Below are positions 15,222 through 23,486 of a DNA stretch of 64,000 nt, in pieces. Position 1 is the first letter of the stretch. Each line of letters starts with the position of its first letter. The translations under genes were made by a program, and so were the position numbers. Source of the DNA: Bacteroidota bacterium (GTDB lineage: Bacteria; Bacteroidota; Bacteroidia; 2-12-FULL-35-15); the NCBI GenBank assembly GCA_016722565.1, contig JADKIU010000002.1:434001-498000 (forward strand), given 5' to 3'. The notes beneath the pieces are model-generated. The model saw only the letters and a program-made list of their open reading frames with translations. It was not told where the DNA came from and did no database searches.

Positions 15222-17645
15222 TTATTTTTTTCTAACTCTTTCTAAAATCGCAAGTATTGTCCCGATAGCCATAACAATACATCCAATCCAAAGAATGTTG
15301 ATGTATGGAAAAATCATAGCTTGCATAACGATAAAATCTCGAACATTTGATTTTTTCTCTTGTAGGGAGATTTGGATTTTTCCGTCTTCCGGATTAATTT
15401 GCCAGAACATGAATTTTAATCCCAATTCATCCACTCTTGATTCGATGGGTTGAATACTATTATCACGAATCACATAAATTGGATTGGCTTTGTATTTCTT
15501 TTTGATGTCAAGAACTTGAAAATGGGCTTCTACAGCGATATCATTTTCCTTAAGCTGGTATTTTGCTTTGTCGACATTCAATGATAGTGAATCAAAAATA
15601 ATAATCGCATTGGAAGAGAAAAGTGTATCGCCTTTTTTGATTGTATGGTTTTTGGCTTGTGCATATTCGTCTTTGTTATTTGCCTCTTTCTCTTGAAGCG
15701 TTTCCATATCCGCAAACGTAATGTGCGTATATACATCGTATGTTAAAAAGTGACGTGTATCCGGTTCTGCTACATTGCCCATACGTGGGTTCGTTTGAAG
15801 CAAGGGAGCCAACGAAAATTCCTTCACCAATTTTCCGTTTTCATCTTTTGTAAAATAATCTACGTCAAAATAGATATTGATTCCTTCATGACGTTTGCCA
15901 ACATAGGTCACATAGTATTTACCCATTTTTAAGGTATCTCCTTGGGTGAGTAAAATGTTGTCGTTATTGGAATACGACTTACCCAATTGAGAAACATCCT
16001 TACCGGAAGTGTTTTGTGAAATAATATCTTTTTTAGAAGTGGAAATTAAGGCACCTAACAAAACCAATGCAAATCCGATATGCGCAATGGATGCACCCGC
16101 TTTTTTGACTTTCCCACCCATAACGCGGAAGAGATAATCGATATTGGCAACAGCAGCAAAAATAGAGGAGAAGAGCAGAATTGAAAAATAACGATCATTA
16201 AAATTCAAAATGTAAATCATTAAAAACGTCAATGCCAAAGAAACCACAAATGATATCCCGATTTTTTTTAGAAATTGCTTGATATCGGTGTTTTTATATT
16301 TAAAAAATTGTCCGACTGCAATTAACATCGTTACAACAAAAGCAAATGGTAGTTGCCAGTTGTTATAGAATTTAATAACTTCCTTTAACGGTGCTTTATT
16401 CATTCCGAATAACTTGTTCCATACCGGAATAGATGTATAGAAGATTATCTGGAAGGAAGAAACCAACAAAACAATGGCACCTACAAACATCCAAAACTCA
16501 CGCGACCAAATGCCTTCTTCTTTTGTTTGTTTTGGGAAATGTTTCCAACGGATTATTAATAGAACCATCCCCATTATCACAAAGCAGAACATATACACGA
16601 GCAACTGGCCAGCCATTCCTGCCGTTGGGAAAGAATGCACAGAGGTTTCTCCTAAGATTCCACTGCGGGTTAAATAAGTTGAATACAGAATCAATAAAAA
16701 GGAAATAATAGCGAGGAAGAAAGCGGTAAAGAGAGATTGACCGTTGTTTCGGTTAATCAGCATTAAATGAGCAGCACCTACTAAGGTGAGCCAAGGCACT
16801 AAAGATGCATTTTCTACCGGATCCCATGCCCAGAAACCACCAAAACTTAATGCTTCGTAAGCCCAAGCACCACCCATTAAAATTCCGATTCCTAAAACGG
16901 CTACTCCGGCAAAAGTCCATGGTAAAGCAGGTTTAAGCCACTCGTTAAATTGTTTTTTCCACAAGCCTGCAATCGCATAAGCGAATGGAACAACAGTTAA
17001 GGCGAAACCTAAAAAGAGAGTAGGAGGGTGAATCGTCATCCAATAGTTTTGCAATAATGGATTTAATCCTCTTCCATCAAATGCGGGATTGGCTAAATAG
17101 TTGGCATCAGTAAAAAGAGGAATTTTTGAATATTCAGGGTGTTCACGTAATAAAACAGTGAACGGATTACTTCCTAAATGATAAACATCTGCAATCGTGA
17201 TTCCTAGTAACATGGAAGCTAAAAAAACTTGAACCAAAGCAATCACAGCCATTACGGGTGCTTCGAAGTTTTTTGCAGTGCGCTGTAGTATCAATCCTAA
17301 CACTACATGCCAGAAAGTCCAAAGTAAAAAACTTCCTTCTTGTCCTTCCCAAAAGCAGGAAAGGATATAACGCATGGGCATTTCTTTGTTGCTATGGTGC
17401 CATACATATTCATACTCAAAATAGTGATTCATGAGCATGATGAACAGGGTGCTTACAATTCCTAATACAGAAAGACCATGTAAGCGAAAAGCGATACGTG
17501 CAATCTTTTTCCAAGAGGCCGCATCTTCGTTTTCTTTAGCAGCGAAAAAATAGGAGATACATGCTAAAAGTGCAAAAACAAAGGAAAGAATAACAAATAG
17601 ATTTCCAATTTTACCAATTCCTAAATGCTCTCCGATGTATTCCAT
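15222..17645 (-). CDS. ccmF: Cytochrome c heme lyase subunit CcmF
   Basis: Membrane protein of the System I cytochrome c maturation machinery, 807 aa with more than a dozen helices. It carries the tryptophan-rich heme-handling motif GGFWAWDPVENASLVPW near residue 270 and the conserved LTRSGILGETSVHSF near 330. A large C-terminal periplasmic region (about 560-770) precedes one last helix (INILWIGCIVMAIGTILAIL). It attaches heme to apocytochrome using heme delivered by CcmE. Longer than the proteobacterial protein (about 650 aa) mainly through this C-terminal region. The gene is the most downstream of the ccm set here, after ccmE. Confidence 0.94.
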   Translation of the reverse strand: MEYIGEHLGIGKIGNLFVILSFVFALLACISYFFAAKENEDAASWKKIARIAFRLHGLSVLGIVSTLFIMLMNHYFEYEYVWHHSNKEMPMRYILSCFWEGQEGSFLLWTFWHVVLGLILQRTAKNFEAPVMAVIALVQVFLASMLLGITIADVYHLGSNPFTVLLREHPEYSKIPLFTDANYLANPAFDGRGLNPLLQNYWMTIHPPTLFLGFALTVVPFAYAIAGLWKKQFNEWLKPALPWTFAGVAVLGIGILMGGAWAYEALSFGGFWAWDPVENASLVPWLTLVGAAHLMLINRNNGQSLFTAFFLAIISFLLILYSTYLTRSGILGETSVHSFPTAGMAGQLLVYMFCFVIMGMVLLIIRWKHFPKQTKEEGIWSREFWMFVGAIVLLVSSFQIIFYTSIPVWNKLFGMNKAPLKEVIKFYNNWQLPFAFVVTMLIAVGQFFKYKNTDIKQFLKKIGISFVVSLALTFLMIYILNFNDRYFSILLFSSIFAAVANIDYLFRVMGGKVKKAGASIAHIGFALVLLGALISTSKKDIISQNTSGKDVSQLGKSYSNNDNILLTQGDTLKMGKYYVTYVGKRHEGINIYFDVDYFTKDENGKLVKEFSLAPLLQTNPRMGNVAEPDTRHFLTYDVYTHITFADMETLQEKEANNKDEYAQAKNHTIKKGDTLFSSNAIIIFDSLSLNVDKAKYQLKENDIAVEAHFQVLDIKKKYKANPIYVIRDNSIQPIESRVDELGLKFMFWQINPEDGKIQISLQEKKSNVRDFIVMQAMIFPYINILWIGCIVMAIGTILAILERVRKK

Positions 17646-17717
17646 AAAATTTAATTAATTCAATAAGCAATAGGCAAGGGGCAATGTTTTATCAATTGCA
17701 CCCTGCCTACTGAAGGA

Positions 17718-18107
17718 TTATTTTACTGCTGTTGGTTGGCCTTCATTATATTTTGAAGGACACTTCATTAAAATATCAGAAGCCTCAAACTGTTGCCCAT
17801 TCATTTGGCCAATCAACACAATTTGTTCCGAACGTTCAAAGTCTTGCGGTTTGTTTTTGTGCAGCACAACTTTACATTCCATTCCTTTATTATCTACCAT
17901 ATAAAAAGTAAATACGTTTGCATCAACTTTCGGATTGTATATAGCTTCTTTTTCTTTATTTAACTTACCAACCACATGGAATTCACTCTCCGGGTCGCTT
18001 GCCGCTTCAGCAAAACTTGCATACGTGCTGGTATTGTTTAATGTTGTGAAGATGGCTCCGATGGCAACTGCAATAATGATAATGCCAAGTATGTGTATTT
18101 TTTTCAT
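17718..18107 (-). CDS. ccmE: Heme chaperone CcmE, CxxxY type
   Basis: Periplasmic heme chaperone with an N-terminal signal anchor (IHILGIIIIAVAIGAIF, residues 4-20), 129 aa. The OB-fold core (FHVVGKLNKE, VFTFYMVDNKG, VVLHKNKPQDF) is clear. The heme-binding motif reads Cys116-Pro-Ser-Lys-Tyr120. The classical His of E. coli CcmE (His-x-x-x-Tyr) is replaced by Cys, as known for archaeal and Desulfovibrio-type CcmE. It sits five nt downstream of ccmD and upstream of ccmF, so it is part of the operon. Confidence 0.93.
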   Translation of the reverse strand: MKKIHILGIIIIAVAIGAIFTTLNNTSTYASFAEAASDPESEFHVVGKLNKEKEAIYNPKVDANVFTFYMVDNKGMECKVVLHKNKPQDFERSEQIVLIGQMNGQQFEASDILMKCPSKYNEGQPTAVK

Positions 18108-18112
18108 TCTGT

Positions 18113-18334
18113 TTATTTTTCTTTTTCCAACTTACTTATCTTTCTGTCTAGTAGAATTAAATATCCTGCAATGCCAACAAAAATTAAAGAGATCACAATT
18201 ACAACTACGTAAATTTTCCCCGATTGATACAATCCTGTGGCCATTTCAATTGGCGCATTTTCTTGTGCAAAACCAGTAGATACTGATAAAAGCAGAGCAA
18301 TGAAGAGCATTACTTTTTTTAAAATATTAGTCAT
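18113..18334 (-). CDS. ccmD: CcmD-like small membrane protein
   Basis: Small ccm protein, 73 aa. A signal-like first helix (residues 4-23, ending FAQENAPIE) is followed by a second hydrophobic helix (IYVVVIVISLIFVGIAGYLI, about residues 42-61) and a basic tail (LDRKISKLEKEK). This is the arrangement of the Bacteroidota CcmD family, which is longer than E. coli CcmD by the first helix. CcmD helps release heme-loaded CcmE from CcmC. Its start overlaps the ccmC stop by 8 nt. Confidence 0.85.
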   Translation of the reverse strand: MTNILKKVMLFIALLLSVSTGFAQENAPIEMATGLYQSGKIYVVVIVISLIFVGIAGYLILLDRKISKLEKEK

Positions 18335-18991
18335 TGAATAATTTTTTTCTTTTTAATTTTTCTATTCGAACTCTTAATGTAAATATCCATACGGCAATTA
18401 AAATCCAACCTATAACAGCTGGGTAAAATACCATGCGCATATTGCTATCTAAATCATATTTGTTAAATCCAGGATTTCCTCCATTCCCAGGATGAAGTGA
18501 ATCACTCATACGTGGTAATATCATCAAAAAGACAATTAACAAAACATAAGCAAAAATGTTGTAAACCGCAGCAATACGAGCACGTTTTTGTTCTTCATCC
18601 AATGAGCCTCTCAAAACAAAATAAGCAAGATAGATGAGCATCGTGATTGCAGCTCCGTTTAGTTTGGTATCCGCAACCCACCAAGCACCCCAAGTATATT
18701 TTGCCCATACCGATCCGGTAACCAAACCAAGTGCACCCACCAACATGCCTACATGTGCCGCTTGCGTTGCAATGATATCTGATACAATATCCGATTTATT
18801 AAGATATTTGATGCTATGCCAAACAGAAACAAATAAGATGGTCATCATGGCAAACCACATTGGAACATGAAAATACAGGTTACGAATGGTTTCGTGAAGG
18901 ATGGCTTGTGCTGGAACAGGAATTAAAAACCCGGCAACGATGGTGTATAGCACAAGTGCAATTGCAATTATTTTCCACCAATTTTTTTCAT
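18327..18991 (-). CDS. ccmC: Heme exporter protein CcmC (start affected by a one-base gap)
   Basis: Membrane protein that loads heme onto CcmE. It has six helices, the WGAWWVADTKLNG tryptophan-rich motif, and the two heme-ligand His segments LYFHVPMWFAMM and QAAHVGMLVG. As written, the longest frame begins at a GTG at 18953 (VLYTIVAGFLIP), which cuts the first helix. Upstream, the ATG at 18989-18991 is one base out of frame. With one more A in its seven-A run the N-terminus becomes MKKNWWKIIAIALVLYTIVA, the usual beginning, giving 221 aa. The most economical reading is a homopolymer deletion in this sequence. Confidence 0.88.
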
Positions 18992-19012
18992 TTTACTACT
19001 CAAATGTTACTT

Positions 19013-19075
19013 AGATTTCTCCGCGTTGGTCGAAATGACTGTTTACTTGTCATATCGAGCGTAGTCGAGATATCT
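19013..19075. repeat. Head-to-head pair of REP-like elements between ccmB and ccmC
   Basis: 19013-19039 (reverse-complement orientation) and 19049-19075 (forward) are two copies of the 27-nt repeat, facing each other and separated by 9 nt. The outer parts match GTCATTTCGA and GAGAAATCT; the second copy has T to A changes that keep symmetry (GTCATATCGA ... GAGATATCT). The pair could fold into a large hairpin in the transcript between ccmB and ccmC. No RAYT-type transposase is present in the window. Confidence 0.65.
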
Positions 19076-19096
19076 TGCTTGTTTTGCCCCTTGCGT

Positions 19097-19753
19097 TTAA
19101 TCACGCCAAAGATAACGAAATAATAGATAAGATAATGCGATAATTATCAGATTTAGGAGCATAAGAATTGTTAAATAATTCAAGTCCCAGCGTTCCAATC
19201 CATCAATCGCATTTTTTGATAGTTTAATCAAAACCATCAATAGAGGAATAATGATTGGGAAACTCAAAATAGCCATCAATGTAAAATTGTTTCCTGCTTT
19301 TGAAGCAATGGCTGAAACCATAGTTAATAAAGATGAAAAACCAAAGCTACCCAATAACAACGTAAGTAAAAACAAGGGCATATCTTGAATGATATTGCCA
19401 ATAAATAGACTGTAAGCCAATAAACACAAGCCTGATAGAACAATTAGTAAAAGTGAATTGTAAGCAATTTTCGACAAAATAACCGCTTGTGGACTCGTTA
19501 AGGTATAGATATAAAGCAAACGCCCTTTGGTTTCCGTGATAAAGCTTTTTGCAATTGCATTAATGGAGGCAAAGAGGAGGATTATCCAGAAAAGAGCATT
19601 CCAAGTGGCTGGGGTGACAATTTTTTTAAACGATAAATAGCTGATAAAAATGGTAGAAACCACATACAATAAGATTCCCCCAAGCGCATACTTGTTGCGG
19701 AGCTCGAGTTTAAGCTCTTTGATAATGAGGTATTGAATATGTTTTAGCAACAT
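19097..19753 (-). CDS. ccmB: Heme exporter protein CcmB
   Basis: Six-helix membrane subunit of the CcmAB ABC transporter that powers release of heme-loaded CcmE, 218 aa. It begins with an amphipathic cytoplasmic stretch (LLKHIQYLIIKELKLELRNK, residues 2-21) and has the family's FITETKGRLLYIYTLTSP loop near residue 72-90 and a C-terminal helix LIIIALSYLLFRYLW. No ccmA is adjacent. Its start codon immediately follows the stop of the beta-CASP nuclease gene (no gap), so the two are cotranscribed. Confidence 0.9.
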   Translation of the reverse strand: MLLKHIQYLIIKELKLELRNKYALGGILLYVVSTIFISYLSFKKIVTPATWNALFWIILLFASINAIAKSFITETKGRLLYIYTLTSPQAVILSKIAYNSLLLIVLSGLCLLAYSLFIGNIIQDMPLFLLTLLLGSFGFSSLLTMVSAIASKAGNNFTLMAILSFPIIIPLLMVLIKLSKNAIDGLERWDLNYLTILMLLNLIIIALSYLLFRYLWRD

Positions 19754-21157
19754 TTAATTGATTTCAACAATGTCATTTTGTTCAGGAATGCTAATGTGCT
19801 TAAATCCTGCTTCAATGAGTTTTTCTTTGTAATTTAATTGCACCTCGTACTCCCCATGTACCAAAAATAACTTTTTGATTTGCTTTTTATCCTGGCAACC
19901 TAGATATTGAATCATTTCATTATAATCTCCATGCGCGCTATACGAATCAATGATAATGACTTCTGCTTTTACTTCGTGCTCTTCGCCAAATATTTTTACC
20001 ACTTTGTTACCTGCTCTCAGCTTCCCACCCAATGAATGCGGCTCTGCATACCCAACCATCAGTATGGTGTTTTTGGGATTAGAAACATTGTTGGCGATGT
20101 GGTGCTTTATTCGACCCGCATCCGCCATTCCTGAAGCTGAAATGATGATGCAAGGCTCTTTTAACTCGTTCAATCGTTTCGAATCTTCCACATCTTGAAC
20201 ATAAATCAAATTGTTAAAACCAAAAGGATTGGGATCGGTTTTCATGTATTCCAAAATATCTGCATTAAAACATTCCGGATGATCCCTCATGATGTTCGTT
20301 GCATTCACAGAAAGAGGGCTATCCACATAGACGTTAATGCGTGGTAACATTTTTTTCTTTTCCATTTGGTCCAAAGCAAAAACCAATTCTTGCGTTCTAC
20401 CCAAACTGAAAGCAGGAATGATTACTTTTCCTTTTTTTGTGATACAGGTATTGTAAATCACATCAAATAGTTGTTGCTCACTGTAGGCGGTATCTGTATG
20501 CAATCGATCACCATAAGTGGATTCTGCGATAATATATTCCGCTTGCGGAAATGGCTGTGGATCTTTTAAAATAGAACCATTGTAGCGTCCGATATCACCT
20601 GTAAAGCAAATTCTCTTCTTAACACCATTTTCCGTTAGTTCGAGATTCACAGCCCCGCTACCCAAAATATGCCCGGAATCAGTAAAAGAAACCGTCAAGC
20701 CATCATAAACGGTATACATTTTATTATAGTCGATGCCAAAAAAAAGTGGCAAACATTTTTCAACATCTGTTACTTTATAGATCGGTTTAAATGGTTCTTC
20801 ACCGCGTTTAATCCTGCGTTTATTCACATATTTCACATCGTTTTCCTGGATATGGGCACTGTCGGTAAGCATAATTTTGCAAAGATCTTGTGTTGCTGTT
20901 GTGCAAACAATCGGACCTTTAAAACCTTGTTTAACCAGGTTTGGGATATTTCCAGAATGGTCGATATGCGCATGAGATAGGATGAGGTAATCAATTTCGC
21001 TTGGATTGAAATTAAACTCGCGGTTCATTCCATCCGTTTCAGAGCCTTTGCCTTGAAAGAAGCCACAATCAAGTAATATTTTTTTTCCATCCGCTGTTGT
21101 AATCAAGTGTTTACTACCGGTTACAGTGCGAGCGGCCCCTAAAAATTGAATCGTCAT
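19754..21157 (-). CDS. Beta-CASP metallo-beta-lactamase-fold RNA hydrolase
   Basis: Predicted cytoplasmic ribonuclease of the metallo-beta-lactamase/beta-CASP family, 467 aa. The metal motifs are visible: SHAHIDHSGNIPNLV (HxHxDH, residues about 60-66), a DSGHILGSG motif near 160, and GDIGRYNG. The beta-CASP part has AESTYGDRLH and the C-terminal RMMBL-type region has SASGMADAGRIKHHI, VGYAEPHSLGGKL and VHGE. Relatives (YSH1/RNase J-like MBL proteins) cleave RNA; the substrate here is not known. It is the first gene of the minus-strand block and lies 1 nt before ccmB. Confidence 0.9.
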   Translation of the reverse strand: MTIQFLGAARTVTGSKHLITTADGKKILLDCGFFQGKGSETDGMNREFNFNPSEIDYLILSHAHIDHSGNIPNLVKQGFKGPIVCTTATQDLCKIMLTDSAHIQENDVKYVNKRRIKRGEEPFKPIYKVTDVEKCLPLFFGIDYNKMYTVYDGLTVSFTDSGHILGSGAVNLELTENGVKKRICFTGDIGRYNGSILKDPQPFPQAEYIIAESTYGDRLHTDTAYSEQQLFDVIYNTCITKKGKVIIPAFSLGRTQELVFALDQMEKKKMLPRINVYVDSPLSVNATNIMRDHPECFNADILEYMKTDPNPFGFNNLIYVQDVEDSKRLNELKEPCIIISASGMADAGRIKHHIANNVSNPKNTILMVGYAEPHSLGGKLRAGNKVVKIFGEEHEVKAEVIIIDSYSAHGDYNEMIQYLGCQDKKQIKKLFLVHGEYEVQLNYKEKLIEAGFKHISIPEQNDIVEIN

Positions 21158-21250
21158 ATTACTTATTTAAATTTTCATCAAAGATACAATCAAATCAATA
21201 TGTTGCGATAAATATTTTTCTGAACAAAATCAAGTTCTGTTTGTTTTTCG

Positions 21251-21258
21251 TACATTTG
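21251..21258 (+). promoter_or_regulatory. -7 element TACATTTG before glutathione peroxidase
   Basis: TACATTTG lies 24 nt before the ATG at 21283. No consensus TTG is found at -33, so the call rests on the -7 box and position. Confidence 0.5.
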
Positions 21259-21282
21259 ATAACCCTTAAAACCATAACTTCT

Positions 21283-21834
21283 ATGAAAATGAGAATTTCT
21301 ATCCTGTTCATTGCAATTATTGCACTTTCAGCATTCAGCATAAAACAAACTACCACTTCCTTTTACGACTTAAAAGCAAAAACAATTGATGGAAAAGAAT
21401 TTAATTTTTCCGATTTAAAAGGAAAAAAAGTATTGATTGTCAACACCGCCTCCAAATGCGGCTATACTTATCAATATGAAGATTTAGAAAAATTGTACAA
21501 AGCCTGCAAAGACAAAAATTTCGTAATTATCGGATTTCCTGCAAATAATTTTGGTCGTCAAGAGCCTGGTACCAACACTGAAATCAAAGAATTTTGTACA
21601 AAAAATTATGGTGTTACATTTCAGATGATGGAAAAAATTGATGTAAAAGGAGATGACATGCATGCTGTTTACAAATGGCTTACTTCGAAAATTTTAAATG
21701 GAAAAATGGATTCATCTGTAAAATGGAATTTCCAAAAATACATGATTGATGAAAAAGGAAATCTTGTAGATGTTGCCTATTCTGGAGACAAGCCAATGGA
21801 TGATAAAATTGTAAACTGGATTAACGGAAAATAA
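21283..21834 (+). CDS. Glutathione peroxidase family protein
   Basis: Thiol peroxidase with an N-terminal hydrophobic leader (MKMRISILFIAIIALSAFSI), so probably periplasmic or membrane-anchored, 183 aa. The start at 21283 is preferred over an in-frame TTG at 21241. The catalytic tetrad is present: Cys59 in NTASKCGY, Gln93 in FGRQEPG, Trp148 and Asn149 in KWNF. The selenocysteine of animal enzymes is Cys here. In bacteria of this kind the reductant is usually thioredoxin rather than glutathione, and the neighbouring bshB1, 3 nt downstream, suggests a link to bacillithiol-dependent redox control. The pairing is suggestive only. Confidence 0.92.
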   Translation: MKMRISILFIAIIALSAFSIKQTTTSFYDLKAKTIDGKEFNFSDLKGKKVLIVNTASKCGYTYQYEDLEKLYKACKDKNFVIIGFPANNFGRQEPGTNTEIKEFCTKNYGVTFQMMEKIDVKGDDMHAVYKWLTSKILNGKMDSSVKWNFQKYMIDEKGNLVDVAYSGDKPMDDKIVNWINGK

Positions 21835-21837
21835 AAA

Positions 21838-22602
21838 ATGACTGCTAGTAACGACTCTTCATTATTTGCACCTTTATCTCCATTGCATAAATTAGATATT
21901 TTAGCAATTGGTGTTCACCCTGATGATGTAGAATTATCTTGCTCAGGTACTTTGCTAAAGCATATTGCTTTGGGTAAAAAATGTGGAATTTTGGATTTAA
22001 CGTGTGGCGAGATGGGTACTCGCGGAACAGGTCCGTTGCGTTTGCAAGAAGCGGCCAATGCGGCAAAAATATTGGGCATTACTGTTCGCGATAATTTAAA
22101 AATGGCAGACGCCTTTTTCAAAAACGACAAAGAAAGTCAAATTGCAATTGTCAAAAAAATCAGAGAATATCAACCCGAAATTGTATTGTGTAATGCCGTT
22201 TCGGATCGTCATCCGGATCATGCAAGAGCATCTCAATTGGTTGTAGAAGCCTGTTTTTATAGCGGTTTAGTAAAATTGGAAACAGCCTACGATGGTTTTA
22301 AACAAACTGCATGGCGTCCAAAAGCTGTTTATCATTATATTCAAGATCGTCAGTTAAAACCTGATTTTGTTGTAGATGTAACCGCTTTCGTTGAAAAGAA
22401 GATGCAAGCCATTCAAGCATTTAAGTCGCAGTTTTATGATCCCACTTCAAATGAACCGGAATCACCGATTTCGGTTAAAAATTTCTTTGAAGTGGTGAAA
22501 GGAAAAATGGCTGTGTTTGGCAGAGATGCAGGGTTTGATTATGCAGAAGGATTTACTGTTGATAGAAGTATTGGTATTACTAATATTTTTGATTTAAAAT
22601 AG
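21838..22602 (+). CDS. bshB1: Bacillithiol biosynthesis deacetylase BshB1
   Basis: Zinc-dependent N-acetyl-glucosaminyl-malate deacetylase, second step of bacillithiol synthesis, 254 aa. Metal-binding motifs are clear: AIGVHPDDVELSCSGT (residues 26-41) and DRHPDHARASQLV near residue 125. Other family features are GEMGTRGTGPLRLQEA and CNAVSD. Its ATG is 3 nt after the glutathione peroxidase stop, indicating an operon. It convergently abuts the gene at 22603 with no spacing. bshA and bshC are not in the window. Confidence 0.95.
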   Translation: MTASNDSSLFAPLSPLHKLDILAIGVHPDDVELSCSGTLLKHIALGKKCGILDLTCGEMGTRGTGPLRLQEAANAAKILGITVRDNLKMADAFFKNDKESQIAIVKKIREYQPEIVLCNAVSDRHPDHARASQLVVEACFYSGLVKLETAYDGFKQTAWRPKAVYHYIQDRQLKPDFVVDVTAFVEKKMQAIQAFKSQFYDPTSNEPESPISVKNFFEVVKGKMAVFGRDAGFDYAEGFTVDRSIGITNIFDLK

Positions 22603-23391
22603 TTACCAAAACTTTGTTACTGTTTTTGCTGAATTATTATCATAATTCAGATAGTAAAAATTGCGCTCCAATCCTTTGATTTCAATTGTTTTTCCAGATC
22701 CTTTTCGAACCAGATTGCCATATCGATCATAGAGTTCATACATCGTTTCTTGATTAAACTCAATTACATCTGCAAGTTTTTGTGCATCGCCAATTATTTC
22801 TACATTCAAATCGGGAAACTCAAACTCAGCAGTTGCTGATAATCTTGTTTTTCCGGAAGCAACTTGCTTCACTCTAAATTTATTTTGCCTTGAATGTGGC
22901 TTCGTTTGGAAGGAATAGGCATTTTCTTCCATTCCACCTTTCCCTTCAACTTCTCCAATTTTCACCCATTTGTTCCAGCGGTATTGTTCAACAGTATAAG
23001 GCAAAGGATGGATTTCGTTTTTACTAATCCAGTGCAGAATACCATTGGAATCTATGGAAATCGTAACAATGTCAAAATTGCCTTTGGGAGAATAATTAGG
23101 GGTAATCACTTTGGGTTTGCATCCAGCTTTATGCGTGATTTCAATCTTGATGGTATCGTCTAGTTTAAAACCGAGTGAATCAAGTTTGATTTCGTAAGCG
23201 TTTGTATTTTGTATGCGAATTTCGCTACCGTTAACAATGACCCTTTCCGTGCAAAAACTACCTTTTTCATCCGCCTCCGGATTTTGAACAAATACATTTT
23301 TTCCTTGATAGGTACCTTCTAATACTATTTTTTGAGCAAACCCCGAAAGCGAAATCGCCAAAAAAAACACTATAAACAAGCTTCTATTCAT
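22603..23391 (-). CDS. Secreted hypothetical protein, 262 aa
   Basis: Signal peptide MNRSLFIVFFLAISLSGFAQ. The mature protein is predicted all-beta. It opens with IVLEGTYQGKNVFVQNP, the phrase seen in the N-terminal domain of many Bacteroidota secreted proteins. A fibronectin-like stretch (LPYTVEQYRWNKWVKIGEVEGKG) lies in the middle and the C-terminal part has YELYDRYGNLVRKGSG, similar to the T9SS tail fold, but the usual terminal Lys-rich motif is missing (it ends TVTKFW). The function is unknown. The stop immediately follows bshB1's stop on the other strand. Confidence 0.75.
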   Translation of the reverse strand: MNRSLFIVFFLAISLSGFAQKIVLEGTYQGKNVFVQNPEADEKGSFCTERVIVNGSEIRIQNTNAYEIKLDSLGFKLDDTIKIEITHKAGCKPKVITPNYSPKGNFDIVTISIDSNGILHWISKNEIHPLPYTVEQYRWNKWVKIGEVEGKGGMEENAYSFQTKPHSRQNKFRVKQVASGKTRLSATAEFEFPDLNVEIIGDAQKLADVIEFNQETMYELYDRYGNLVRKGSGKTIEIKGLERNFYYLNYDNNSAKTVTKFW

Positions 23392-23455
23392 GCCCCTAAT
23401 TTACTCATATTTATACAAATTTCCGCTTTAGATTTTCTATTTGGAATTCAAATCC

Positions 23456-23463
23456 TATCTTTG
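23456..23463 (+). promoter_or_regulatory. -7 element TATCTTTG before the methyltransferase gene
   Basis: TATCTTTG lies 23 nt before the ATG at 23487. The nearest TTG (23441-23443) is only 12 nt away, too close for a standard -33. Confidence 0.45.
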
Positions 23464-23486
23464 AAAAAAAATAGAAAAACTGAGGT

